From NCBI GenBank assembly GCA_945868575.1, contig CAMBMH010000018.1:1-40450 (forward strand): DNA of 40,450 bases. Reading direction: 5' to 3'. This stretch comes from Singulisphaera sp. GP187 (GTDB lineage: Bacteria > Planctomycetota > Planctomycetia > Gemmatales > Gemmataceae). The notes under the pieces are model-generated. The model did no database searches. It was not told the origin of the DNA and saw only the letters and a list, made by a program, of their open reading frames with translations. Below, piece after piece: positions 1-8,221 of the stretch (position 1 is the stretch's first letter; every line of letters begins with the position of its first letter). The position numbers and the translations under genes were made by a program.

Positions 1-1588
1 GGAGTTTCGGATCACTGGTGTCAAGTTGCCGGGAAACAACTCCTGCAAAAACTTTGGCCGCTTCTGCATGTGTTTTAGGATTGGCGGATTCAAGTGCCTT
101 CATCAGATCTTTTGGAATCCGCGCAGCGGATTCGGTCAGGATTTGAGAAAACCTTGAGGAAAAACTCTCAACAGGAAGACCTTCAATTTTCCACCATAAA
201 CCCCAAACCGGATCCGCTTTTGTTGTGGCGCCATCCAGCCACACCCGCCATCGCTTGAGAAGTGTGGGATTGGGTTCGTTGGGATCACTCAAGAGCATGA
301 ATTCGTCCTGAGCGGGTTTACCCCTTAGGGCTTGCAGTGCAATCAAATGTTCCGCCAAACGGTCCCTTGCCGCGACCAGAGTTTGCTGATGTTTGTCCCG
401 AATCAGGTTCTCAAGTTTTTGCTCCCGGGCAACGAGCTCCTTGCGGAATGCCTCGTATTCTGGAGTCGCGGGCGGTGCGCCAAAGAGAGGGGGAACCTCG
501 GGGTCGGTGGAGTTTGCAAAAATGGAATATATGCTGTAGTAGTCCGCCATACTTACCGGATCAAATTTGTGGTCATGACAACGGGCGCAAGTGACCGTCA
601 AACCCAAAAGCCCACGCGTGACGACATCTATTCGATCATCGATAATATCGTGGGTGTTATTCATAAATTGACCACCAAGGGCGAGGAATCCCAAGGCTGG
701 CAGATCTTCTATTACTCCCCTACCCTTTTCGAGAATTCGGTCAGCGGCAATTTGGGCCCGGACAAACCCATCGAAACGGCGGTCTTCCCGGAACGCGCGC
801 ACTAGCCAGTCGCGATAGGCCCAACTCCAGGGATATTGGCCATCCTGAAAAAAGACATAGCCTTTGGTGTCGCTATACCTGGAAACATCCATCCAGTGCC
901 TGGCCCACCGCTCCGGATGGCTTGGCCCCTCGAACATTTCATCAATCGCCCATTGCCACGAATCGGGGCGGTTGTCTTTCAGAAATGCTTCAACTTTTTC
1001 CGGGCTGGGTGGAAGCCCTGTAAGCACAAAGGAGGCGCGTCGAAATAGCGTGCGCTTGTCCGCAATGGGCGCCGAGACCAAGCCTGCTTTGGCGATCCGG
1101 TCAAGAATAAAGGCGTCAATCGGGTCTTTGATTTCCTGTTTGGAATCCAATTTGGGGGGCGATTGGAACAGCGGAGGACGAAGTGACCAAAGTTCTTCCG
1201 ATTTTAGGGCATGTACACCAGTCTCCCTGGGCCATTTGGCCCCCTGGGCCAGCCATTCGCGTATTTTGCCGATTTGGGATTCCGACAAAGGTGCTTTGGG
1301 CGGCATCCGTTTCTCGGCATCTGCCAAAATCACATTGTAAAGTAGGCTCTCAGCGGGCTTGCCCGGAACAATTACCGAGCCGGATTCGCCTCCCTTGAAC
1401 GCGTGATCGCGAGTGTCGAGCCTTAATGAGGCTTGTTGCTTTTGGGCCCCATGGCAACCTTGGCAATGTTCGACCAAAATGGGCCGAATATGCTTTTCAA
1501 AATCAACTGGGTCTGCACCCCAAAGGGGGGCAATTACCATCCCAAAAAGGTTGCAAAGAATCCAACGGTGGAGAGGGATAGAAAGCAT
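1..1588 (-). CDS. PSCyt1/DUF1549/DUF1553 planctomycete cytochrome-type protein (3' end beyond window)
   Basis: The frame stays open from an ATG at 1588 to the window edge, so 529 codons of the N-terminal part are present and the C-terminus is missing. It starts with a hydrophobic signal peptide (residues 1 to about 24). A PSCyt1 domain follows with a class-I heme motif, EHCQGCHGA at about residues 36-44, and the MPPK segment typical of the family. The DUF1549 (PSCyt2) part contains a second motif, CARCHDHKFDP, encoded near 555-590. The DUF1553 (PSD1) domain would lie off the left edge. Proteins of this architecture are very numerous in planctomycetes and are exported. Their biochemical role is not established, although some are encoded beside sulfatases or DUF1501 proteins. 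In-frame stops occur just upstream of 1588, which supports this start. No strong ribosome binding site is visible. Confidence 0.9.
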   Translation of the reverse strand, partial: MLSIPLHRWILCNLFGMVIAPLWGADPVDFEKHIRPILVEHCQGCHGAQKQQASLRLDTRDHAFKGGESGSVIVPGKPAESLLYNVILADAEKRMPPKAPLSESQIGKIREWLAQGAKWPRETGVHALKSEELWSLRPPLFQSPPKLDSKQEIKDPIDAFILDRIAKAGLVSAPIADKRTLFRRASFVLTGLPPSPEKVEAFLKDNRPDSWQWAIDEMFEGPSHPERWARHWMDVSRYSDTKGYVFFQDGQYPWSWAYRDWLVRAFREDRRFDGFVRAQIAADRILEKGRGVIEDLPALGFLALGGQFMNNTHDIIDDRIDVVTRGLLGLTVTCARCHDHKFDPVSMADYYSIYSIFANSTDPEVPPLFGAPPATPEYEAFRKELVAREQKLENLIRDKHQQTLVAARDRLAEHLIALQALRGKPAQDEFMLLSDPNEPNPTLLKRWRVWLDGATTKADPVWGLWWKIEGLPVESFSSRFSQILTESAARIPKDLMKALESANPKTHAEAAKVFAGVVSRQLDTSDPKL

Positions 1589-1776
1589 TGGAATTTCAGT
1601 GAACTCGGTGGAAGGAGGGTATCGTCATTTCACCCCTTGCAGCGCTAATTGTCCATGGCAAAAGTACCCCCCTGGCAAAATCCTGAAAATAGTGAGATTT
1701 CATTAGGCTTTCACCTCAAAAGTAGGCTTCTTCAAACTGAGGAATTCCAGGTTTGTATCAATATTTTTTTACCAAC

Positions 1777-1816
1777 ATGATATTAAATATTTTAAAAATA
1801 TTTATTTTTATATCAT
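1777..1816. repeat. AT-rich interrupted palindrome in divergent spacer
   Basis: The arms ATGATAT (1777-1783) and ATATCAT (1810-1816) enclose a perfect 10-bp inverted repeat, TAAATATTTT (1784-1793) and AAAATATTTA (1795-1804), with one central base. A 5-nt T bulge separates the inner and outer right arms. It lies in the 374-bp gene-free spacer 1589-1962 between divergent genes. The spacer is far more AT-rich than its surroundings. The palindrome could be an operator or a melting region; no regulator can be assigned. Confidence 0.6.
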
Positions 1817-1903
1817 TTTTGCTAAAAAACTGATATTATTGGATATCTCGGCCCAATTCCCAACAAAAAAATCCCCATTCAATCAAAAAATATTGGCCCA
1901 AGT

Positions 1904-1933
1904 TTGACAAACAGGATCCAAACCGGCTAATAT
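1904..1933 (+). promoter_or_regulatory. sigma70-type promoter of the halogenase-like gene
   Basis: A perfect -35 box TTGACA (1904-1909) is followed after 18 nt by TAATAT (1928-1933), one mismatch from the -10 consensus. The predicted transcript would start near 1940. That leaves a short leader with GGAG at 1951-1954, eight bases before the ATG at 1963. Confidence 0.7.
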
Positions 1934-1962
1934 TTGTTTGAACAACTTTCGGAGCCGATCCA

Positions 1963-3228
1963 ATGGTCCATGCAATTCCCAAACGCGTCCAGGTTCTCGT
2001 TATTGGTGGTGGACCTGCCGGGGCTGCCGTCGGAACACTCTGTGCCCAAGCGGGCCTTTCGGTACAAATCCTTGAGCGCGAAAAGGGACCGCGATTCCAC
2101 ATTGGTGAATCGTTGATGCCTGACACCTATTGGACTCTCAAACGACTAGGTGTCCTGGATAAAGTCAAAGCAAGCCGTTTCCAGAAAAAATACTCTGTAC
2201 AGTTTGTTGCTGAATCCGGCAAGGAATCCCAGCCCTTCTACTTCTTCGAAAATAATCCCCACGAAGCTGCCCAAACCTGGCAAGTCGTCCGGGAAGAGTT
2301 TGATGCCATGCTCCTTGATAATGCCAAGGAATATGGCGCAGAGGTAAGCTATGGCTTGAGGGCAATGGATGTGCTCATGGATGGCGACCGTGCCTACGGG
2401 GTACGCGTCCGGGATCAGGATGGCAAGGAAAGGGACATCCTTGCGGATACCGTGGTCGACGCCACGGGCCAAAGCTCCCTTATCATGAATAAATTAAATC
2501 TAAAAATGTCTGATCCCTACCTGAAGAAAGCGTCCATCTGGACATATTACAAAGGCGCTGCCCGTGAGCCCGGTCTCGATGAGGGAGCGACCCTTGTTTG
2601 CGCCACCAAGGACAAAAAAGGCTGGTTTTGGTACATCCCACAACATGATGACACCCTTTCCGTTGGCGTTGTTTCCTCAATGGATTATCTTTTTGGCCCA
2701 GGTCGGTCATCCCTCGAGGAAACATTCCAACAGGAACTGGAACGCTGCCCCGGTGTTCTCAAAAGGATAAGCACCGGCCAAAGGGTTGGGCCCTTTTATT
2801 CTACCAAAGACTTCTCCTATCGTTCCAAGCGCATTTCTGGCCAGGGTTGGGTATTGGTGGGTGATGCGTTTGGATTCCTTGATCCGATCTATTCCTCAGG
2901 TGTTTTTCTCGCCCTGAAGTCTGGTGAACTCGCCGCAGATTCGATTGTCAAGGGCTTCGATCAAGGCGACCTCAGTGGATCAACCCTGGGCGCCTGGGAA
3001 GGCGATTTCCTTAAAGGCATGAACCGGATGAAGCGTCTTGTCTATGCTTTTTATGAAGGATTCAATTTTGGTGCCTTTGTCCGAAAACATCCCACGATGA
3101 AGCGACACATCATCGACCTCCTTGTTGGGGATCTCTTCAAGGATGCGGTCGATGAGGTCGCGGAGCCCATGGACGAAATGCGCCGGGAACTATGCGAAGC
3201 ATCGGGAATGACTTTCGCCGAGGTTTAA
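1963..3228 (+). CDS. FAD-dependent oxidoreductase, flavin-dependent halogenase-like
   Basis: This 421-residue flavoprotein belongs to the large FAD monooxygenase group that includes tryptophan-halogenase-like and geranylgeranyl-reductase-like enzymes. Visible motifs are the Rossmann FAD loop GGGPAG (residues 15-20), GESLMP (48-53), the halogenase-type WxWxIP motif as WFWYIP (221-226), and the C-terminal FAD motif VGDAFGFLDPIYSSG (299-313). Halogenases use FADH2, oxygen and halide to make hypohalous acid. WxWxIP is regarded as a halogenase signature, but substrate and halogenating activity cannot be inferred here. The ATG is preceded by GGAG at good spacing and by a strong promoter, and a terminator follows, so it looks like a single-gene transcript. 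No partner carrier protein or biosynthetic cluster is adjacent. Confidence 0.85.
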   Translation: MVHAIPKRVQVLVIGGGPAGAAVGTLCAQAGLSVQILEREKGPRFHIGESLMPDTYWTLKRLGVLDKVKASRFQKKYSVQFVAESGKESQPFYFFENNPHEAAQTWQVVREEFDAMLLDNAKEYGAEVSYGLRAMDVLMDGDRAYGVRVRDQDGKERDILADTVVDATGQSSLIMNKLNLKMSDPYLKKASIWTYYKGAAREPGLDEGATLVCATKDKKGWFWYIPQHDDTLSVGVVSSMDYLFGPGRSSLEETFQQELERCPGVLKRISTGQRVGPFYSTKDFSYRSKRISGQGWVLVGDAFGFLDPIYSSGVFLALKSGELAADSIVKGFDQGDLSGSTLGAWEGDFLKGMNRMKRLVYAFYEGFNFGAFVRKHPTMKRHIIDLLVGDLFKDAVDEVAEPMDEMRRELCEASGMTFAEV

Positions 3229-3250
3229 GGATCTCTTTTAGAACAAAAAT

Positions 3251-3278
3251 GCCTGGTCATCATGGTCAGGCTTTTTTA
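3251..3278 (+). terminator. Rho-independent terminator of the halogenase-like gene
   Basis: A hairpin with arms GCCTGGTCA and TGGTCAGGC (two G-T wobbles) and a three-base loop spans 3251-3271. It is followed directly by TTTTTT at 3272-3277. It lies 22 nt after the stop codon of the upstream gene. Confidence 0.8.
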
Positions 3279-3303
3279 TTTGGACAGAAATGTACTCCAA
3301 AGA

Positions 3304-4671
3304 CTAAGCGTTCTTTCTGAGTCCGACAGGACGCTTGCCTGTGTAAGCCGCGGCCAACGCTTCTACAGGATGCGCGACCCAGAAGTTGGGCTTGTGATCC
3401 CGGATATGGCGGATCATCTGCAAAAGACATCCGACATTTCCACTTAGAACCGCTTCGGCTCCTGTTTCAAGCACATTTTTCGCTTTCCGTTCGCCCAGCG
3501 TGTTTGACATCTCAGGCTGGGTGATATTGTAACTTCCCGCCGCGCCACAACAAAACTCGGATTCATTGAGGGGTCTAAGACTCAATCCCTCAATCATTGC
3601 TAGCATCTGACGGGGCTGACTTCGGATTTTCTGGGCATGAGCCAACCCACATGCATCGTGATAGGTCGCATTGAGTTTAAGTGGGTATTTCGGTTTTACT
3701 GGTCCAAGCTCGGCCAAAAACTCCATGATATCCTTGGCTTTTTTTCCGAATAAGGATCCTTCTTTGGTACAATCTCCCCCTTCGAGCATGTGACCATAGT
3801 TCTTGATCACCGGCCCGCATCCCCCCGCATTATTGATGATCGCATCACAATCCGCCAAACCACCAAGGGCCTTGTCAAATACATGGCAATTGGTCATGGC
3901 AAGGGTCGCTGCCTCCTTGTCGAGCCCCGCATGAGCATGAAGGGCCCCGCAACATCCCTGGGCTTTGGGAATCACCACATCACAACCGTTGTGCTGGAGC
4001 ACGAGAGCCGTCGCAAGGTTGGCCTGGGGGAAAAACGCATCCTGCGCACAGCCAAGCATCAGCCCCACCTTGGCGCGCCTCGGTCCAATGGCCGGCAGGA
4101 ATTCGGGCAGGTTGTGATGGGCGTGAAGATCAGGAACAATCTCCTGCATGGAGCGAAGCGATTTTGGCAGGAGTTTCCCCCCCAAACGCACAAGACCTCC
4201 AAGACCAATCATTTGCAAGATGCGAACAGGCAAGAGCGCAAGTCGCATCCGATCGCGAAATGGAGTCAGGTTAAAAAGCATAAACCTTTGAAGCGCGGTG
4301 ACGGTTGGCGCGGGGGGCGCAAGCCGGGTCATATCCTTCTTGAAGGAGTGAATAATGTTGTGATATTGAACGCCTGATGGGCAAGCCGTCTCACAAGCCA
4401 TACACTCCAGGCACAAATTGAGGTGCCCCTGGGCCTCGGGGGAAAGCTCGGCCCGGCCATCCGCGACCGCCCGCCACAAGTAGATCCGCCCGCGGGGAGA
4501 ATCGTTTTCGTTTCCGGTTTCGACATAGGTCGGACAGGAACCCAAACAGAGCCCGCAGTGGACACAGTCCATGAAGTATTCGTAGTCGATGTTGGCGCCC
4601 AACGGGTTGCCTCCATCTGCGGGAGTGCACCCGGCCAGAGGGAGCGGAGTTTTTGTGGCGGCTGCGGTCAT
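3304..4671 (-). CDS. glcF: glycolate oxidase iron-sulfur subunit
   Basis: GlcF is the electron-transfer subunit of membrane-associated glycolate dehydrogenase, which oxidises glycolate to glyoxylate together with GlcD and GlcE. Two ferredoxin-type 4Fe-4S motifs are visible. The first is CVHCGLCLGSCP (Cys 36, 39, 42, 46) and the second CLECMACETACP (Cys 87, 90, 93, 97). The two CCG-domain signatures GCCGALHAHAG and FCCGAAGSYN occur in the C-terminal half. The start is the ATG at 4671, preceded by GAGG at 8-nt spacing. The frame extends further only to a TTG at 4722. The 455-residue length fits the family. It is the last gene of glcD-glcE-glcF, 63 bp after glcE. Confidence 0.95.
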   Translation of the reverse strand: MTAAATKTPLPLAGCTPADGGNPLGANIDYEYFMDCVHCGLCLGSCPTYVETGNENDSPRGRIYLWRAVADGRAELSPEAQGHLNLCLECMACETACPSGVQYHNIIHSFKKDMTRLAPPAPTVTALQRFMLFNLTPFRDRMRLALLPVRILQMIGLGGLVRLGGKLLPKSLRSMQEIVPDLHAHHNLPEFLPAIGPRRAKVGLMLGCAQDAFFPQANLATALVLQHNGCDVVIPKAQGCCGALHAHAGLDKEAATLAMTNCHVFDKALGGLADCDAIINNAGGCGPVIKNYGHMLEGGDCTKEGSLFGKKAKDIMEFLAELGPVKPKYPLKLNATYHDACGLAHAQKIRSQPRQMLAMIEGLSLRPLNESEFCCGAAGSYNITQPEMSNTLGERKAKNVLETGAEAVLSGNVGCLLQMIRHIRDHKPNFWVAHPVEALAAAYTGKRPVGLRKNA

Positions 4672-4734
4672 GAAACGAACCTCGTAAGGCGTGGATTTTT
4701 GTATGCTTGGCGTCGATTTCAATTTCTCAAAAGT

Positions 4735-6078
4735 CTAGGTTCCGGGCAGAAATCTTCCCGGATTAAAGATCTTCAATGGATCCATTTCCCGGTGCACCCG
4801 CCTTGCGACCTCATGGTCGGCGCGCGGTTCGCCCCAAACCACAACAGCTTTAAGGTGTGAAGGGGACCCAGATTCCACCACGAGGTTGCCTCCCCTTTCC
4901 AGCGCAAGCCCGCGAAGTTTTGCCGTGTATTCCTGAATTTTTTCGACTGGGGTATCACCTGGAAAATGCACCCGTGCGATTCCATTTTCCAGGTGCCCTG
5001 TGACACGACCTTCGGCGCCCAGCTCGTTCGCCTTTGTAAGGACATAGTGGACATCCGATGCCCTGGCTGTCGCCTTGAGAGTGATGGGCACATCCGTGGA
5101 AAGGTTTGAACCGGGCCAGTGTTGACCCAGGGATGTTAGAGCCTGCCAGAAAGCCTCTTCCTTTCCGTCTTGAAGAGTGGTGGGTTTCCATAGGCTCATT
5201 TCCTGAGTCAGGGTTTCAACCTGCCATCGAGTGGCTGGTCCGTTCTCCTCGAAACCGACAGCGATATACCAACCATTTAGTTCTGTGTGGCCCGGATCGG
5301 GATTGACCAACCCATTCTGAAAGAGCGCCAGAGACGCCCTTGGATTCAGCACATCCACCGAAACAGGCCGTGTGCTGGAACCGTGCACCGCATGCGCCGC
5401 AGCTTGAAGATTCGCGGCGAAACAGTGCAAAAGCACAATCGCGCGCGCCTCAGGCACCGGCCGCAACTTGAATGTCACCTCGGTAAGAATTCCCAGAGTC
5501 CCCAACGCTCCGGTCTGCAGCTTGCACAGGTCATACCCCGCCACATTCTTCACGACGCGGCCACCTGCTTTGGCCTCCTCGCCTTGGTCGTTTAAATATT
5601 TGATGCCAATGACATAATCCCGCAGGGTTCCATGCCCCAAACGCCTGGGCCCCGAAGCATTGGTCGCAATCAGACCGCCAATAGTCTCTTTTTCCGGATC
5701 GATCGAATCGATCGGCAAACGCTGGCCTTTTTCCGCGAGGATTTTGGCCAGTTTTGCGATCGTAATTCCTGTTTGAACTGTTATGGTCATGTCGGCTGAT
5801 GGATAATCAATCACCGCATCCAGTGCGGTCATGTCAATTGCCGTTCCCGGCTTTTCGGGCAATCGACCCAGCCTTGTCCTGGTCCGCCCGCCAACGGGAT
5901 ACACCGCCGTTTGGGTTTGCGCCGCGTCACGAACAAGATTAGCCAACGCGGCCGGAGTGGTCGGTCGCATCAGTGGGAGATCGAGTTCGCCCAAAACGAT
6001 TCTTCCGATCAGGGGGCAATCCATGCTGGTTTCGCCCCTGACATTGCTATTCGAGATATTGCTATTCGTGTCGGTCAT
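4735..6078 (-). CDS. glcE: glycolate oxidase FAD-binding subunit
   Basis: This 447-residue protein has the N-terminal FAD-binding PCMH/FAD_binding_4 fold of GlcE. Visible signatures include VYPVGGRTRTRLG, the ETIGGLIATNASGPRR segment and RVVKNVAGYDLCKL (family pattern VKNVAGYD). GlcE is a second flavin-type subunit of glycolate dehydrogenase. Its ATG overlaps the TGA of glcD by four bases (ATGA, 6075-6078), implying translational coupling. An internal Met at residue 19 is a possible alternative start. The first 18 residues are Asn/Ser-rich and may be dispensable. Confidence 0.93.
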   Translation of the reverse strand: MTDTNSNISNSNVRGETSMDCPLIGRIVLGELDLPLMRPTTPAALANLVRDAAQTQTAVYPVGGRTRTRLGRLPEKPGTAIDMTALDAVIDYPSADMTITVQTGITIAKLAKILAEKGQRLPIDSIDPEKETIGGLIATNASGPRRLGHGTLRDYVIGIKYLNDQGEEAKAGGRVVKNVAGYDLCKLQTGALGTLGILTEVTFKLRPVPEARAIVLLHCFAANLQAAAHAVHGSSTRPVSVDVLNPRASLALFQNGLVNPDPGHTELNGWYIAVGFEENGPATRWQVETLTQEMSLWKPTTLQDGKEEAFWQALTSLGQHWPGSNLSTDVPITLKATARASDVHYVLTKANELGAEGRVTGHLENGIARVHFPGDTPVEKIQEYTAKLRGLALERGGNLVVESGSPSHLKAVVVWGEPRADHEVARRVHREMDPLKIFNPGRFLPGT

Positions 6079-7532
6079 AGGGCGGCCCTCCTTCCGGGCT
6101 TGTTGGGGGCATGAGCGCCATCGGTATGGACATGGCCCGCCTCGTTACATGCCCCGGCGGTGGGCAGCATTTTGCCCGGGCTGCAAAGCCCGTCGGGATT
6201 GAACGCTTTTCGCAAACGGGCAAACATTCCCAAATCGGCGGGACTAAAAAGCTTTGGCATGAAACTGATCTTTTCCACACCGATTCCGTGTTCGCCTGTC
6301 ACCGATCCGCCCATGGACAGACAAGCATCAAGAATTTCCGTGCTTGCGTCCAGAACCTTTTTGACCTGTTCCGAATCCCTTTCGTCAAACAAAAGGATCG
6401 GATGGAGATTCCCATCCCCCGCATGAAACACATTAGCGATCTTGATTTGGTACTTTTCGCTGATCGAACGGATGGTCCGCAACATTTCAGGCAAACGGGT
6501 TCGGGGCACCACACCGTCCTGGGTACAATAGCTAGGCGCAAGACGCCCAACCGCGCCAAAGGCTTGCTTTCGACACTTCCAAAGAAGAAGCCTTTGCGCC
6601 TCGGTGTCCGCGCGGCGGATTTCCCGGGCCCTGGCTTTTTTCGCGATCTCCTCAATCCGAGATGCTTCCTCATCGAGACCAGCCTCGATCCCGTCCACCT
6701 CCATGATGAGCACAGCTCCCGCATCGAGTGGGAATCCGAATCCGAAGGCCTCCTCAACCGCCCGGAGAATAAGCGAATCGAGCAACTCCAGGGCTGCGGG
6801 GACGATTCCGGCGGCGATAATTCCAGAGATGGCTTCCGTGGCGTCATCAACGGTTTCAAACACACCAAGCAGGGTTCGGTATCCGTGGGGATTGCGGGTG
6901 ATGCGGACCCAACTTCGACAAGCCACTCCGAATGTCCCCTCGGAACCAACGGTAACGCCTGTCAGGTCATAACCCGGGCTATCCTCCACGGGACCACCCA
7001 ACATGACGATCTCGCCATCGGGAAGCACCATTTCCACGCCCAGAATGTGATTGACGGTCACACCATATTTCAGCGTGTGGGGGCCACCCGAGTTGGTCGC
7101 GACATTGCCGCCAATGGTACAGGCGCCCTGACTGGACGGGTCCGGGGCAAAGTGCCAACCGCTCGACTTGATCTGGTTGGTAAGCCAAACATTGACAAGT
7201 CCGGGATCGACAACTGCGAAGCGGTTGCGGGAATCAACTTCCCAAATCCGCTTCATACGGGCCAGCGAGATGACAACCCCGCCCCCGATGGGCAAACAAC
7301 CTCCAGCAAGGCTCGTACCCGCGCCTCGGGGAAGGAAGGGAACCTTCGCCTGATGGCAGATTTTGACAATGCGCGAAACCTGCGCGGTGTCATTGGGAAA
7401 GACCACCACTTCTGGCTTGTTGCGCTCGATGGTGAAACCATCACACTCATAAACGAGGAGTTCGGAATCGTTGGTGATCATTCCGGCGGGACCAACGACC
7501 GCTCGGAGTTGATCGAGGATTTTCGCATCCAT
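6075..7532 (-). CDS. glcD: glycolate oxidase subunit GlcD
   Basis: GlcD is the catalytic FAD subunit of glycolate dehydrogenase. The sequence shows the PCMH-type FAD domain (PFLPRGAGTSLAGG, then GNVATNSGGPHTLKYG) and the FAD-linked oxidase C-terminal domain with NVFHAGDGNLHP and GSVTGEHGIGVEK. Both are diagnostic of the GlcD/D-lactate dehydrogenase group. The adjacent GlcE and GlcF make glycolate the most likely substrate. I chose ATG 7532 (485 residues); the frame continues upstream only to a TTG at 7583. Glycolate oxidation would let the cell use phytoplankton-derived glycolate or salvage phosphoglycolate. Confidence 0.94.
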   Translation of the reverse strand: MDAKILDQLRAVVGPAGMITNDSELLVYECDGFTIERNKPEVVVFPNDTAQVSRIVKICHQAKVPFLPRGAGTSLAGGCLPIGGGVVISLARMKRIWEVDSRNRFAVVDPGLVNVWLTNQIKSSGWHFAPDPSSQGACTIGGNVATNSGGPHTLKYGVTVNHILGVEMVLPDGEIVMLGGPVEDSPGYDLTGVTVGSEGTFGVACRSWVRITRNPHGYRTLLGVFETVDDATEAISGIIAAGIVPAALELLDSLILRAVEEAFGFGFPLDAGAVLIMEVDGIEAGLDEEASRIEEIAKKARAREIRRADTEAQRLLLWKCRKQAFGAVGRLAPSYCTQDGVVPRTRLPEMLRTIRSISEKYQIKIANVFHAGDGNLHPILLFDERDSEQVKKVLDASTEILDACLSMGGSVTGEHGIGVEKISFMPKLFSPADLGMFARLRKAFNPDGLCSPGKMLPTAGACNEAGHVHTDGAHAPNKPGRRAAL

Positions 7533-7611
7533 GGGGAAGCTGCCTTGCTGGGTGGGAGGGGCCCCTTGCGGAGCCCATTTCAATCAACCTCGAATACCGA
7601 AAGCCTATGAC

Positions 7612-8136
7612 CTAGTACCTAAGACCGCTGGAACGGAGATGAACAAAGGGCTTGGGGGCTTGTCCTTCGACCTCGGGCCCGCGCTCGCCATCGAGAATGT
7701 CGGCGATCAGGAGGTCATGATCGCCTGCACCCTGAAACCCTGCCGACCGACACAAAAACCAGGCGCACCCCTCATCAATGGTCGCGGCTCCAGATTGGCC
7801 ACGGCGGGTGTGACCAATACCCTCGAAGGGGCTGTCGGAGGGTTTTCCAAAACGGGAAAGGAGATCCTTGCGCCCATCGGGGAGAATGGTAACAGTGAAA
7901 TCGGCGCCTGTTTCCAAAAGGGCACCAAGGCCGCGCCCTTTCGCCAGAGCGATACTTAGCCTGGGCGGATCAAAGGAACACTGCTGAACCCAACTGGCAA
8001 GCATGGTCTGGTCGGCGCTCGTTTCCGGATTTCGCGCCGCGACCACGAAAAGCCCGCTGGGAATACGGCCCAAGGCGCGCCCAACGGCATCCAAATGTTC
8101 CGGACCAACAGCGGTTTCTTTATGAGTGTGTTTCAT
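7612..8136 (-). CDS. flavin reductase-like domain protein (FMN-binding split barrel)
   Basis: This 174-residue single-domain protein resembles the flavin-reductase-like family that binds FMN. Recognisable features are GRIPSGLFVVAA near residues 23-34, MLASWVQQCSFDPPRLSIAL (45-64) with the conserved W-x-Q-x-x-S-F-x-P-P pattern, and a C-terminal DHDLLIADILDG stretch. Such proteins reduce free flavin with NAD(P)H or serve as domains of flavodiiron systems. It lies 79 bp upstream of glcD on the same strand and could be co-transcribed, but a functional link to glycolate oxidation is not proven. It could instead supply reduced flavin to an enzyme such as the halogenase-like protein at 1963-3228, which is only speculation. 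Confidence 0.8.
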   Translation of the reverse strand: MKHTHKETAVGPEHLDAVGRALGRIPSGLFVVAARNPETSADQTMLASWVQQCSFDPPRLSIALAKGRGLGALLETGADFTVTILPDGRKDLLSRFGKPSDSPFEGIGHTRRGQSGAATIDEGCAWFLCRSAGFQGAGDHDLLIADILDGERGPEVEGQAPKPFVHLRSSGLRY

Positions 8137-8189
8137 ATTGGAATCTTAGTGGTTGCCCGGAAAGGGCCAAAGGAAACCCCAGGGACCGG

Positions 8190-8215
8190 CAGGAATCTGG
8201 ATCAGGAATCTGGAC
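8190..8215. repeat. 13-bp tandem duplication in the Hsp70-flavin reductase spacer
   Basis: The unit CAGGAATCTGGA(T/C) occurs twice in tandem (8190-8202 and 8203-8215), with one mismatch in the last base. It is a short local duplication in the 85-bp gap between the two minus-strand genes. No function is apparent. Confidence 0.7.
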
Positions 8216-8221
8216 CGCCCC

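Noticed and set aside
6111-7610. A 499-codon plus-strand open frame
   Set aside because: It is antisense to glcD, shows no domain, and reflects the codon bias of the opposite strand.
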